Shown piece after piece: positions 50,301 through 63,000 of a stretch of DNA of 64,000 nt. The stretch is from assembly GCA_030267565.1 (NCBI GenBank), contig BRXU01000016.1, positions 1,878,501-1,942,500 on the forward strand, given 5' to 3'. Position 1 is the first letter of the stretch. Every line of letters starts with the position of its first letter. This stretch comes from Pleodorina starrii (lineage: Eukaryota; Chlorophyta; Chlorophyceae; Chlamydomonadales; Volvocaceae). The notes beneath the pieces were generated by a model. The model saw nothing but the letters and a program-made list of their open reading frames with translations. It made no database searches and was not told where the DNA came from. The translations under genes were made by a program, and so were the position numbers.

Positions 50301-51204
50301 TAACGGTCGTCTGCTTGCTGACGCCGCCGATGCCGCCCACCGACTCACCCAGGGGGTCGGGGCAGGCGGTCCGTGTGCACGTGTCGCATCCGGCCATGGG
50401 CTCGCCCGGGTAGTCCTGCATGTCGTCGCAGGCCTTCAAGTGCGCAGACTTGATGGCGGCGGTGCTGCTGATGGGGTACGGCGCCAGGCAGGCCTTGAAC
50501 TGCGCATCGCTCGAGTACTGCGCGCGGAGCCTGAGGGGCGGGGTGGGGTGTGTATATGCAGGTATGTGGGGTCTGGGCTCTGGGGTGGGTAATGTGCATA
50601 TCGTTGGGTAGGAAGGTGGGTAGGTAGGTGGGTATGCGAACTGCAGCTGGGTAACCGCGTGTGTGTATGTGTGTGAGGCGGGGGTGGAAGGGCCGCGCCG
50701 GGCGACCAGGAAGGACGCCGGCGAGAGAAGATGGAACCGAGGGCGGGGCGAGCTGGGTACGGACTGGGCCATCCACTTGTCTCGCCGATCACGCAGCGTG
50801 GAAAGGGCTACTGTTTCCGGAGCGCTTGACGGGGGTTAGCGAGCGACAAGTACTAAGTACCAAGGGACAACCGGCAACTCAGGGAGGGGGACTCACGTGC
50901 CGCACAGCGCGATGGACGCCACGGCCGCGTCGTCGCTGCACAGGCTGCTCGCAATGCGCCACGTGGTGCAGAGCTGCGGAAAGATGGCGGGCTTGAGCGA
51001 GGCGTTGTTGCAGAAGCGGTACATGCTGCAGCCTATGGCGCTTCGGGCTGGCTCGGCGCTGCAGGCCGCCACGAGGGTCGAGTGGAGCACGACGGGCGGC
51101 GTCGGGCAGCCCTGTCCGGCTGCTGGCGCGATCGCCATTGCGAGCATGATCGCGGCGAATGCAAGTGGCAGCGATGCGCGGGAGGCTCGCGAGGCTGTCA
51201 TCAT
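44312..51204 (-). CDS. Secreted Cys-Met protein with three cassettes and Pro-rich basic tail (CTR3-like)
   Basis: Twelve exons, minus strand: 51204-50897, 50530-50349, 49771-49401, 48946-48792, 48299-48209, 47902-47540, 47294-47140, 46818-46728, 46393-46034, 45751-45597, 45424-45334, 44743-44312; 917 residues, phases consistent. It has a signal peptide (LPLAFAAIMLAMAIAPAAG) and the shared N-terminal Cys domain. Six strict Cys-Met motifs follow, for example CTAMPYMPGCTIEQAC. The alpha exons keep the Cys pattern of the partner genes but have lost the Met pair (CAVGSATAGLEGC), and the gamma exons read LCANC without Met. The end is SPKPSPK repeats closing in KPPPRKRR, with no membrane segment. 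Expected location is the periplasm or wall. It is a paralog of the next two genes and shares one intron sequence with 34904-41054. A second in-frame ATG is at 51201. Confidence 0.85.
49787..49852. repeat. 7-bp tandem repeat (gccagca) in intron
   Basis: About nine units end close to the acceptor of exon 49771-49401. Confidence 0.92.
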
Positions 51205-51496
51205 TTTCCAGACGCGCGCGTTACCGCCGCGATATCGAACGTCGCCCAACGGGTGCAGCGATGGAGCCGGTGACCAAGGATTTATTTTTGCTGGCAAATT
51301 GTGCTTTGCAATCCAGGCGCGCTAGCCCTTGTGGCGGACAAAACAGCCTTATTAAGTTGTGGCGGTTTCGGCCCACCAAACGGCCAGGCGTCAGAATTTG
51401 CAGCCTCAAATAGAAGCACTGAATAAAACCTATTGTATACTACAACGATGTGTTTTGCAGCTCTTATGCAGTTGCAATCGACGCGCCCTGCAAGGT

Positions 51497-51818
51497 GTAC
51501 CGGTCGCTTGGTATGGGTGGAATCATACTACTCCCGATCAGCCCGACTTACTTTGTGATTACATCAAGGTTACTGACACATTTGCTATTGAACTTGTGAT
51601 CGGCACATACCACGTTGTTACGCACAGCGACTGAATCGACCGCGTGTCCAAACTAAGAAGGGCAGCGAATCACAAACGGTTTTGAACACCGACATGGTAA
51701 TATAATGTCTCCAGGGCCTCCATCTTTGCGGACTTTTTCATAGGTGGCACTGGCGAGACACAATTTTTGCCGTGGCGGCGCCTATAATACCCCATTCTTC
51801 CTACGAGAGGAACTGTAC
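51497..51818 (-). promoter_or_regulatory. Two GTAC cores upstream of the 44312-51204 gene
   Basis: GTAC at 51497-51500 and 51815-51818, about 290 and 610 bases upstream of the start. The density is close to chance, so this is weaker than the clusters at the sister genes. Confidence 0.2.
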
Positions 51819-52926
51819 CAATCCCAGGGCATCAGGGCCTGAAATTAGGCAGAATCCAGGCCCAAGACTCTTTGCGCCCAGCCAGCGCCTTGCTGGTCCA
51901 CGCAGCCATGTGGACAGTAAGCGAAGCCAAAAGCCACCAGTTGTTATTCCGCTAAATATGTTCAGCTTACAGTAGTAAGCCATTCTTTCGTTTCGCATTA
52001 AGACGCTTCGACTTTACGTTGGCATTACTAAAATGCCCCAGGACGGACGCAGCATCGAGCGTAAGCCTTGAGAATGGCATATGATATTTTAAAATCTCCA
52101 AGTATGAGCACGGCCTAACAACCCTTTCATATGTGTCCGCTGTGTCGAGTCTTATTGAGTTCTGGGCATTAAGGGTCGGGTGTCGTCGTCCCGTGAGCGC
52201 GAAATGCTGCGATGGCTTGAGCCTCATAAATCCATATTCTGATATCTGACGAAATAACACTTTTTATATTTTTGGCCGTTAAGTTCGTTTGTGGCGTGCT
52301 TGCATCATGGACACGTTCGACATTGCCGCGGTGTGCTGCGAGTCACGTCTTTCGACGGAGCACAGACCTTAAGCTATCACCCCATTTTATGACAACCGGT
52401 GCTCAAATCTGTGGGAAGCAGGGTGCCATATGTCGTCCCGGACAAGACAGCTCTAAAGCTTTAAAATTGCATTATGAAGCGCAGCCTGTGTAAAGTGTCC
52501 TCCTGCCACCGCGCACAACCGCAAAAGCTTATCTTCAGCGGTGCCCTTGGTTGGGAAACGGCGCCGCCGTGTAGTGTGCAAAGCTGCGTTGCAAAGCTGC
52601 GCAGCCTCGGCCCTTCCGGCTTCCTTGGGGCGGCGAAGATGTAAATCGAGCTGGGCGCCCGGTAGCGGACCCGAGCGTCCCCAGCTCCCGACGCCCGTTG
52701 GCTCCCGCTGTGCGGGGTGTGCGCTGTGAGTGCGCTTCTTGTGCTGGCCCAGAGAACGCCGCGGTCGGGTTCAGGAGTCGCGAGTCGCAAGCGAAGCAAA
52801 GAGAGCAGCCACGGCCCCAGCCGCGGTGCGGCGGTGCCTGCAGCCCCCAGCGACAGCCACACCGCCGCAGCGACGAGACCCACCGCCCTCGAAGCTGCGG
52901 GGGAAGGCGCTGCGCTTAAAGTGGTG

Positions 52927-52931
52927 TTACA
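52927..52931 (-). terminator. Candidate TGTAA poly(A) signal of PF6
   Basis: First minus-strand TGTAA after the stop at 53677, about 750 bases downstream. Confidence 0.45.
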
Positions 52932-53676
52932 TGGCGCCGCGGAGGGACCGCAACGCATTCTGCCCATACTGCCGAATAGCGGCTGCCTGTAAAATATTTA
53001 TCTATGTACCGACGTGTCTCGCACAAGACTGAGATGTCCATGCGCTGTCCAACCGTCGAGTCGCACGCAGCGCCATCCATCCCCCGCGGCCTCGCGCCGC
53101 GCACCGCCGGCGCACATCGCCTGGAGGCTACAAACTCCGCTCCGGGTGGGTGTTGCTGCGCTTGTTGCTTCTCACCGGGGGGAGGTCTCGTCTCGTCACA
53201 CGACTCACATGTACACCGGGGGTCTGAGAGTTGCAGTGCACGGGGAAGGGGGGGCAGGCACGGCCCCTCCCGTCCCGGGGGGCTCCAAGCGCCTAAGCGA
53301 GGTCGGTCTTCGGTCCCAGACAGGGATACACACACCGGTAGTGTCCACACACCCTAGTGACGCCAACCTTAGCAGTCAGCGAGTCATGGCCGCACGTCGC
53401 CCTCCTCAAGTTGCCGTTCGCCGCCGCCGGCCCCCCGGACGGATCATCGCCTCCCAGCCTTTTGCTTTGCTAAGGGGTCAGTCCCTGACCCAGCGCGCTC
53501 CGCCGCCGAGCACAGGAACCGCGGCATCACCGCCGTCAGGCCGCCGGCAACCGGCCCCTATATCATTACCCACACGCATCCAGCTGGCTCAGTATCGGGG
53601 TCTCCGTCGCCCCGCTGCAACGCGATACACACCCCCCACACCCCTCCCCCCTCACACAACCCCCTTACGTGCCACC

Positions 53677-53897
53677 TCACGTGCCATGCAGTATCCCATT
53701 GTCGCCCTCCCTGCCCAGCATCTGGTCCAGAGTCTTGGTCTCATCCAGCAGCGGCAGATCCAGACCACCCACACCCACACTAGCCGCCGCCGCCACGCCG
53801 CTGCCGCCCGGCGATCCCCCGCGCGACCCGCCCGCCAGCGGGCTCGCCAGCCGGCTGCTGTTCGAGGCGGAGCGCCGGTTCGACGTCACCGGCGGCA

Positions 53898-53932
<35 letters not shown>

Positions 53933-56900
53933 GCGGCGGCGGCCTCCGCCGCCGCCACCGCCGCCGCGGCGGCGGTGGCGATGCCGAGCGTGCCCTCCGA
54001 CGCCACCGCCGGCAGCTCCCCAGGCACCACCTTGGCGCTCACCGTCATGCTCAGCACGTTGAGCTCGCTCTTGACCACAATCTCCCCCACGAAATCGCCC
54101 GGCGCCTCCGCCACAAACTCCACCGTAAGCAGCGCCTCCATGCCCGCCGCCAGCGGCCCAGGCTTGTAGATGACGCGCAGCGGCAGCGGTGGACGCACCA
54201 CGCTGAAGCGCGCGGCGGCGGTAGAGACGTTGGTCAGGCGCGCGGTGCGGTGCGCCACCGAGCCCGCCGGCACCGTTCCCAGGTGCAGGTGCGCCGGGCT
54301 GAGGGAGAACTGCTGCAGCGCCTTGCCCGAGTGGCGGATCAGCGCGGCGGAGGCGGTGTTGCCCAGCCGCACCGCGTCGGCCTCCGCGCGAAGGTAGGGC
54401 TCGTTGAGCGCCGCCTCCGCCTCGTCGCCGCGGCGGTGCTGGCGCGGCAGCGGCGGCGGCAGCGCGCGCGGCTGGCCGTACACGTCGAACGCGTGCGTCT
54501 TGACTGACGGCGGCGCCGCCGACGCCGCCGCCAGGATCTGGCTGTGGCCCAGCTCCGGGTAGCCGTAGTCGGTAGTGCCGCCGCGGGCCAGTGGGCCGCC
54601 GTACGCCGTCGTGGCGGCAGTGGCGGCGTTGCTGCGCGCCACGGAGACGGCGCCGGCGGCGCCGTAGCTGCGGTGCTGCTGCTGCTGCTGCTGCTCGGCG
54701 GCGGCGGCGGCCGCCGCCGCGGCGGCGGTGGCCGAGGCCGCCGCCGAGGCGGCGGCGTCGATGGCGGCCGCCACGTTGGGCCGTTCGGCGACGTACACGC
54801 CGGGCGCGTACGGCGACGGCGCGCCGGGCGTGGCGGCCGGCGGCGGCAGGCGCGGCGGCAGCATGCGGCGGGTGAGGGGCTCCCGGATGATGGGGTCGTT
54901 CTCCAGCGCGATAAGGCCCTCCTCCGCCTCGAAGTACGGCAGCGGCTGTGAGGTCCAGGCCAGTTCGAGTCGCGGTTCGGTTGGGTTCGGTTGGGCGAGA
55001 GGGAAGCAGGAGAGGGGTAAGGCGTGGGGATTTCGTGTCAGCGAGCCACCGCGTTGCGTCAAACCTAGCTAGGGCGGCCGGCTGGGAAGACCCATGGGTC
55101 CGGGGCCTGGCCATGCAAGGACGTGCATGCATGCGTGCATGCATGGCGGCACGTGCGAGACCAGACCACACATGTTTCACACATGTGCCCAGGTAAGGAA
55201 AGGGACGCGCGAGACCGGGTTGTGGCGCACACATAGCGGGGTGTGTGCACACAACTCGTTATGCGCACAACAGGCATAACAACAGCATCATAACAACAAC
55301 AGCAAGCATGACCCGGACACGCAGCATCACGCAGCACGCACACACGCCCCCCTGGCCTGCACCGTAGCCCCAAAGGGGCCCCGCCCCGCCCCCGCCCCCG
55401 CCTCCTCCCTCCGCACCTTGCCCTCCTGCGGCCGCTTGGGCGTGTTGTCGAACGGCCCGACCTTGGGCGGCCACGACCGCTTCTCCTTCTCGTTGGCGAT
55501 CGCCGCCGCCATCTCGCGCTCCCGTGCCGCCTGCTCGCGCGCCGCCGCCGCCGCCTCGGCCGTCTCGCGCCGCCGCCGCATCTCCGCCGCCACCGACTTG
55601 GCCTTGGTGGCGGGCTGCGGCCGGGAGCGCAGCTCCAGAATGGCCGCCAGCACCTCGGCGTCTTGCTGCCGTACGTCCTCGGGTCGCGTGTCGGGATGCG
55701 GCACGGCCGCGGCGTAGAGCCGCTCCTGGCTCTGTTCGTGGGGAGGGAATTCGTGGGGGAGGGTTCGTGGGGACGGACGCGAAGGAACGGGGTGTTCTCG
55801 GGAGGAAAGGCGATCGTCGGGCGTGGGGAGCAGCGAGAGGGGCTGTGCTAGGGCGCTGGGCGCATCCGAGTGCCTGCGCCTGCTGTGCCCTGGGCCGGGA
55901 TGCAGGTGACGGGCGGCCGCGGGGAGGTGGTCGGCGGCGGGTGCTTGTGCATGCATGCTTGTTGAGCGGGAGGGCACCCAGAAAAACGCCGGGGGTGTAG
56001 TTGGGCAGTGGGGGGCCAAATGCAGAGCGGGGGGGCCGTTCGCGACCCATGGGCCTCACTCGGAGTGCGGGAAACGACCGTGACACAGGGAGGCCGAGGG
56101 CCCGCGTGCGAGCGGGACACAACCCGCGACTGTCGCGCCGCGAGACCGGCGCGACGGCGGCTTCCCCCCCCTCCAACCCCACACAAAGCACCCCAAAGCA
56201 CCCCAAAGGACGCCTAGGACCGCTAAACAAAGGCGCACAGGCGCCACGCCGGGGCCTCCGCCACGCCACGCACCATCTCCGTCCGCGCCGACTGCGCCAG
56301 CACCTCGCGGATGTTGTCAATGGTTTCGGAGCTCAGTTGCGGCAGCTCCTGCAGCTCCCGGTACACCAGCACGGGCAGCGGCGGGGGCTGGCGCAGGCTG
56401 GGCGGCTCGTAGGCCAGGATGCGGGGCAGGTACTGCACGCTGCTAAGGCCGGCGCCTGGCGTGGGGGGGAGAGGGGGATGGGGGTAATGAGAACGATACC
56501 GCAGCGGAGGTTGGGGTGGGTTGAGTTGGGGAGCGAAGCGGTGATGAAGATGACATGACAGCGCAGCGGAGGAGCGCAGGCGACGACGACGGGGGTGGTG
56601 GTGGCGGGAGGGTGCAATACACGGGGTCCGGGAGGAGCGGAGAGAGAGGTACTCCCGGCTCCGCGCCTTTTGAAACCCCAAAGCCCCAGCCCCAGCGAGC
56701 AGCGCCCCTGGGCTCCCGCCCGCCTCGGCCTCATTCTAACGCTCGCCTGCCTTTGTCACTCCATGCACACACATACACAATTGATTCAATGCACCCCAAG
56801 CATTCATTTACGGTATGCGGCTTTCCACTCGCTAGCTCGAGCTAGCTCGCTAGCTCGCTCGAGCGCGCGCGAGTGCCTGCTCCTGCCACTCACCCGGCGG

Positions 56901-57934
56901 CGGCTTGACGAGCTGCGCCAGTCGTTTGAACGCCGGCATCAGCTCCTCCGCGTGCGGGTTGTAGCGCTGCAGCAGCGCCGCGCCGCCAATCGGCAGCGGC
57001 TCCAGAGCCGGCGGCCGCTGCGGCACCTGCACCAACACCGAGTGCACCACCGTGCCCTCCTCCTCCGCGCCCTCAACCTCCTCCGAGCGGATGTCAACAG
57101 CCAGGCCCGCAGCAGCCGCAGCCGTAGGCGTCAGTGAGCCCGGCGCGGAGCCGGGCCGGCCGCCGGCGCCGCCGGCGCCGCCGGCGCCGGGGACGGCCGC
57201 CGCCTCCGCCGCCAGCGCGCGGCGGCCGGCGAGGTACGACTGAATGACATCGGTGTCGAGGACTTCGAAGCCGGTGCCGTCGTTGCGTAGGACGAAGATG
57301 CGGGGCTTGATGGAGGGGGCAACGGGCTGGTAGGTGAGGATGGGCTCGGGCGCCGGCGGCGGCGTCGGCGGCCGCGGCGGCGGCGGCTGGTCGTCGTCGT
57401 CGTCGTAGTCGCCGGGGGCGGGCGAACGGGTGCTGGCGCGGCGGCCGTCCACGTCTGCGGCCGTGCCGCTGCGGCCTGCGGCATGGTAGATGGAAGAATG
57501 GACGACTGGGTACTGACAGGATGGGTGGATGGATGGATGGATGGATGGATGGATGGATGGATGGATGGATGGATGGATGGATGGATGGATGGATGGATGG
57601 ATGGATGGATGGATGGATGGATGGATGGATGGATGGATGGATGGATGGATGGATGGCAACTGAAGGGACGGGGCGGCCGAGCGAGGCGCGCCGGGAGGCT
57701 GGAGAGATCGTAGGGGGGCAAAGGCAAGCAGGTGCAGAGCAAGGAATGCAAGGAATGCAAGGAATGCGAGGAAAGGAATGCAAAAGCATCGTCCAGGAGG
57801 ACTGCTAACATCGTAGCGTGTGATCAGGCGCCCGCCCGACAGAGCTGCGGCCGAGATAAGGCGGAGACAGCCCAGGCCGTGTCGCACCTTGGGACTCCTC
57901 CATCCTCACAGAGCCCATGAGGGAGTCCTCCTGC

Positions 57935-57967
<33 letters not shown>

Positions 57968-60031
57968 GGCAGCTCCGGGATGTAGACCGACAGCAGCGGC
58001 TCCGGCGGCGGCCAGTACGACCGGGGAAGCTGCGAGACCGAGCTCGCTGACGCCGCCGACGCCGTCGCCGCCACCGCCGCCGACGAGCCGCTGCCCTGCG
58101 CCGCCGGAGCGGCGCCGGCGGCGGCGGCCGAGCCGGCCGCCGCCGCCGCAGCGGCGGCGGCGGCGGCAGCAGCGCTGGCGGCGGCCACGGCGCCGCGCGC
58201 CTTGGGCCCCAGCAGCAGGAAGTGCAGGGAGGGCGACTCGAAGAAGGCGCAGGAGCCGGCCTGCGTTGCGTTGCGATGCGTTACGAATATACGAAACAGC
58301 ACATACACGCACATAACTGCCAACGGAAGCCCAACAGACGCCATCAGGTGCACTGAGGGTATCGGCATGTAGGAGTGTAGGTGTGTAGGCAGGTACCGGT
58401 ATGTAGGTACCGTATGTGTGTGACTTTCCCGCCCCAACTGACCCGTGGGTCGAACACGAAGACGTTGTGCATGTCCGGGCTGGTCGTCAGCCGGCTCAGC
58501 AGCCGCGCCGTGGCGACCGCCTCCGCCGTCCCGTCGTCGGCCCCCCGCTTCCTGCGTCCCGCCCCGTCCTCGCCCTCCTCCTCCTCCTCCTCCTCCTCCT
58601 CGTCCTCATCTTCCTCCTCCTCCTCCTGCAGCTCCGGAACCGCCGCCAGCAGGTCCAGCGGCGGCACCAGCACGCCCGGCGGCGCGAATGCGGCGGTGTA
58701 CGGCGCCGCCGTGACGGCGCCGCCGTCGGGCAGCGTGGCGGTGATGACGCCGGTGGCTGCGTCCCAGGAGAGCGTTACGCCGGGGCAGGGCGAGGTAGTG
58801 ATGCCGGCGGCGGAGCCCACGACGGGCGCAAAGCCCTCCATCTCCACGGACCAGCTGCCGTCCGCCAGACGAGACAGCCGCGTGCCGTCGTAGTCCTGGG
58901 CAGGGCAGGGGGAGAGCAGGCCGGGGGCGGTGGGGTGGGTAAAAAAGAAGATACCGTACCGGTGCCGCAGCGGAGGGACGGAGACGGCGTTAGCGAACGG
59001 ACCCGGAATCCAGGAGCAATACAGCCGGGGTTGGGGGGTGGGTGGGTTATCCACGTGTAGGCAGCAGCCCGTAAACGGTGAAGTAGCAGAAGAGCGGAGG
59101 GCAGGGAGAGGGAAGGGAGGGACGCCTGGAGCTTGGAGCTGGGCCTGGTCCGGTGGTGTGATGTGCGACAGGCCATCCTGGGTCCCCTACGGTGTCTCCG
59201 CCACCCGGTCCCCGCCTCCCTCCTCCATTTCAAGACACTCGCCCCCCCCACCCTTGATACTTAGGGTTACCGGCTGTGCCTACAATACGAGGTACGCACG
59301 GATCGCGCGCACCTGCACCAGGATGTCCCCCGTGGGGTAGGCCACCACCATTACATTGTCCTGAGGGCGCGGGGTGGCGGGCCGGGGCGGGGGGGAAGAG
59401 GGGGAAGGCGGGTGAGGAGGACAGAAGGGGGGAGGGGCGGGGGCGTGGAGTGTGTGTGTGGGCTGGCTGTAGTGGTGGGCATGCAGCGACATGCGGTCCG
59501 TGCACGGTCACTACCCCACATCGCCACCCTGCCCTCCCACGACCGCCTGAGAGCTCTGAAGAACCCCTCCGACTGCCATACGGTAATAGCGTAAGCCACG
59601 AGGCACCGCAACGGAGCACCTCCATCCTCCTCCTCCTCCCCCTCTCCATCCTCCTGCTCCTCCGATTCCGCAGTCCTTAACTCAGGGTTTCTAAAAGGAG
59701 TAAGGGACTCTCGACGGCCTTCTCAACGTCTGGTTGCTGCTAGCAGGACAGGTACCCAGGACGCATGGTTCTCTCAACCGCCTCCTCCTCCTGGGCCAAC
59801 GGTTGGGACCGGGAGCAGCCCCCCACGACCCCCCCGCGGGCCCGTTCGCGCCAACATTGCCTCCGTTCCACCGCCGCGGTCCCATTTATTGCTGCCCCTG
59901 ATCCTGGTCACCCATCCTGGTCACTGGCCACTGGCCATGGTCCGAAGTCTCACCTGCCGGGTGGTGACGCGCGCGCCCGTGTCCGGGTCGGTCATGGTCG
60001 CGGCGCCGATGCGCGGAAGCTCCAGCGTGAA

Positions 60032-60062
<31 letters not shown>

Positions 60063-63000
60063 GGCGGCGTCGGCGGCGGCGTCTCCTCCTCGCCGCCCTT
60101 GCCCTTCTTGCCCTTCTTCCCGCTGCTACTGCCGGCGCCCCCTGGCGACTTGGCGCGCTGCTTCTTCTTCGTCTCGGGCTCCGGCTCGGGCACCTCCACA
60201 GGCGGCGGCGGCGGTGGCGGCCGCGGCTTGGATCCCGCGTCCGGCTCCCGCCAGCGGCTGCCGTCAAGGCGCGTGCGCGCCCAGCCGCGCGCGTTACTGC
60301 CGTCGGGCGCCAGCCACTCCTCCACCTCCACCCGCTCACTGACGCCGCCGTCGGGACACAGCACGCGTGCCACGGCGCCGGCGGCGGCCGAGACCAGCAG
60401 CCCCTCGCGCGTGACGGCGCGGAAGGCGGCCGGCGTCAGCGGCGCGCGCATCGCCCCCAGGTCCGCTCCCGCCAGCGGCGCGCCGTGCACCGCGACGCCG
60501 CGGAATGCCGGCAGCGGCGCCAGCGACGGGTCGTCGGCGGGCGTGACGAGCACCTGCCCGTCGGTCGTCATCCGTACGACATGCCCCGCCGGCGTCGTGA
60601 CCTGCACCGCCGACACCGGCAGGCGCTGCCGCCGGCCGTCGCCGCCAGGGCCAGCCCCCAGGCCTCCGCCGTCCTCATCATCATCCTCCTCGTCGTCGCC
60701 CATGTCAAGCTCCCCGCGCAGGCCCGCCTTGAGCGCCTCCGCCGCACTCATCATCGGCTTAGGCGGCGCCGACGACGCTACGCTCGCCGCCGCCGCCAAC
60801 TCGTCGTCGGCTGCCGCCGCCGCCGCCGCGGCGGCGGCGGCGGCCGCCGCTGCCGCCGCCGCGGCCTCCGCCTCCAAGACCTTTGGATCTACCAGGTGGT
60901 AGGCCGTCACAAGTGCGCCGCCCTGGACGGTGGCGAGGAGCAGCGGGCCGTCGTCGCCGCCGCCGGCGGCGGCGGCGCCGCCGCCGCCGGCGGCGCCGTC
61001 GCGGAAGCGCACGGTGGTGGCTCCTCGCGTGATGGTGAGGCCGCCGACGGGCAGCGTGCCGCTGCCATTCGCGGCGTCGCGCGTGGCCGCCGCCGCCGCC
61101 TCCGTCGCCGCCGTCGCGACGCCGGGCGGCACGGAGCTGGCCTCGGCGCGCAGCACGGGCGGCAGCGGCGCCGCCACCACGCAGGAGGTGTTGGTGTAGA
61201 AGAAGGAGGTGCGGCGGTGGGCCTCCACGGCCGCGGCCAGCTGCATGTCCATCTTGTAAACCTGCAGATCCAGATCCAGCCAGGATTTGGGTTTCACGAA
61301 TTTTGAGGGCTAAGGGTGGCCCCGGGCCATGCCCGGTAAAACCCTAGACCGCAAGGTGAGCCAAAGCCGCCGAGCCGGTGGTGTGGAGGTCTTCTCACCT
61401 TTGGCGGCAGGTCCACGGGCCCCGGCTCGGCCTCGATGGCTCGCCGCACGTAGGCGGACAGGTTCATGGCCACGGACAGGCCTGCGGAGGTGCGGGGTGG
61501 TGGTGGTGGTGGGTGTGTGGGTGTTGGGAGGCGTTAAATCTCGCCCTTGACCATTTCCGGAAAGGAGAGGGAAACGGGAAGGCAGAGGCGGGCAGGAGGT
61601 TTGGGAAGGCGGGAGGGCATTCATAGAGCGCTCCTCACCCACGTCAGCTGCTGCACCCTCCTTTCCATGCCCCGCCCCGCCCCGCCCGCAACCCAGTCTC
61701 CCGCCCGCACAGCCCACACAGCCCGCACCGCCCCCCCGCACCCGTGGTGGCACTGGCCAGGTTGTCCCCCGCGTAGCACGCCACCACCACCGAGTCTGCG
61801 GGGCCGTAGTAGACGGAGGACATGCAGGGCAGCTGCGTGACCGCCTCGTTGAGCGCCTGCTTCAGCGCGGGCGGATCCATGGGCTCGTGCCAGTGGCGGG
61901 ACAGCAGGGCGTCCTCGTGGGCCATCTTGGCGGAGGGGGGCAGCAGGTCGGCGGCGGCCTGAGGGCAGGACGGAGGGCGAGGAGGAGAGGAGGGGAGGGG
62001 AGGGGAGGAGATGGGGGCGGGGGCGGGGGGTTCACGGATGGGCGAGGCGCCGCGTCGAGCCTGGGGGGGAGATGCTGCTGCTGGCCGCGGCCGCGACTTG
62101 TGGACCTGCCCTGCATTGACCGGCCCGATGACCTTCCCCCTCCCTGCTGGCCGCTGTTGCTGCTGCAGCTGCGGTTGCTAGCTTGTTATCCTCCCGCCAA
62201 GGTGCACCTCAGAGCTCGAACCTTCAGCCGCCTCTACAACACACACACACACACATACACACATACACACACAACACCCCGCCGCCACCGCCGCCACCGG
62301 ACCGGACCTGCAGCAGCTGGTAGCGCTCAATGGTGGCGACCGGCAGACCTGCGGCCTCGGCCTGCGCGGGTGGTTGCGTTGGGGGGGAGGGGGGGGAGTA
62401 GGGGAGGGGTTCTTTCCACGAATGGACCGGAGGTTCAGAGAGGGAGTGAGGGAGAGGGGGCTTAAGGGAGTCCCTGAGACGCTCTGATACAGCCCCCCCC
62501 CGGCCCCATCCGGCCTATACGTGGATAACCCCACCCCCTCAAGCCGGGTTATTCCCTCACCCACCCTCCCCCGGGCAAGGCCGCTACCTGCAGCGCCGTG
62601 CGGCGCAGGCTCTTGCTCAGCGGGTCCAGTCCGTTGCCCATCCCAAAGGCGCCGCGCGCTGCCAGCGCCGCGTCCCCAGCCACCGCCGCCGCGTCTGCAA
62701 AGGAGCTGGCGCCCGGCAGCATCATGAAGCGCAGCATGTGCGCCTCCACCGCCTCCACATCGAGCGTGCCGGCGTGCGTGAACAGCCCCTCCGGGCCCGT
62801 GCCGTACGTGTACGACTCGCCGTACGACTCGCCCTCCACCGGCGGCGGCCACGCGCCGGCGGTCCAGGTGCCGCCGCCGCCGCCGGCGCCCGACACCGCC
62901 GCGGCGGCGTCGAGCGGGGAGGTGGGCGAGTCGGGGCGCGGCGGCGTGCAGCGCACGAACCCGGTCGTCAGGCCGGCGGCGGCGGTGGCGAGCGGGTCGC

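Larger units (their letters stand above)
51205..53676. other. Intergenic region between PF6 and the copper cluster
   Basis: AT-rich from about 51340 to 52470, GC-rich after that. It holds two GTAC cores and the candidate PF6 poly(A) signal. The open frames in it show no conserved motif, and I do not call a gene. Confidence 0.5.

Noticed and set aside
24570..51204. Reading the region as one giant gene or as pherophorins
   Set aside because: Three separate signal-peptide exons and three stop-containing ends divide it into three genes. Pro-rich linkers recall pherophorins, but the CxxMxxMxxC motifs and CTR membrane exons do not fit that family.
53014..54507. Long + strand open frame opposite the last PF6 exon
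   Set aside because: Arg-rich shadow of a GC-rich exon; the minus strand carries clear SPAG17 motifs with exact splice phases.
57483..57808. Open frames made of MDGW or HPSI repeats
   Set aside because: Artefact of the GGAT tetranucleotide array inside an intron.
59765..61306. Long + strand open frame of 513 codons
   Set aside because: Shadow of PF6 exon 61261-59954; composition is Arg/Ala runs without conserved motifs.
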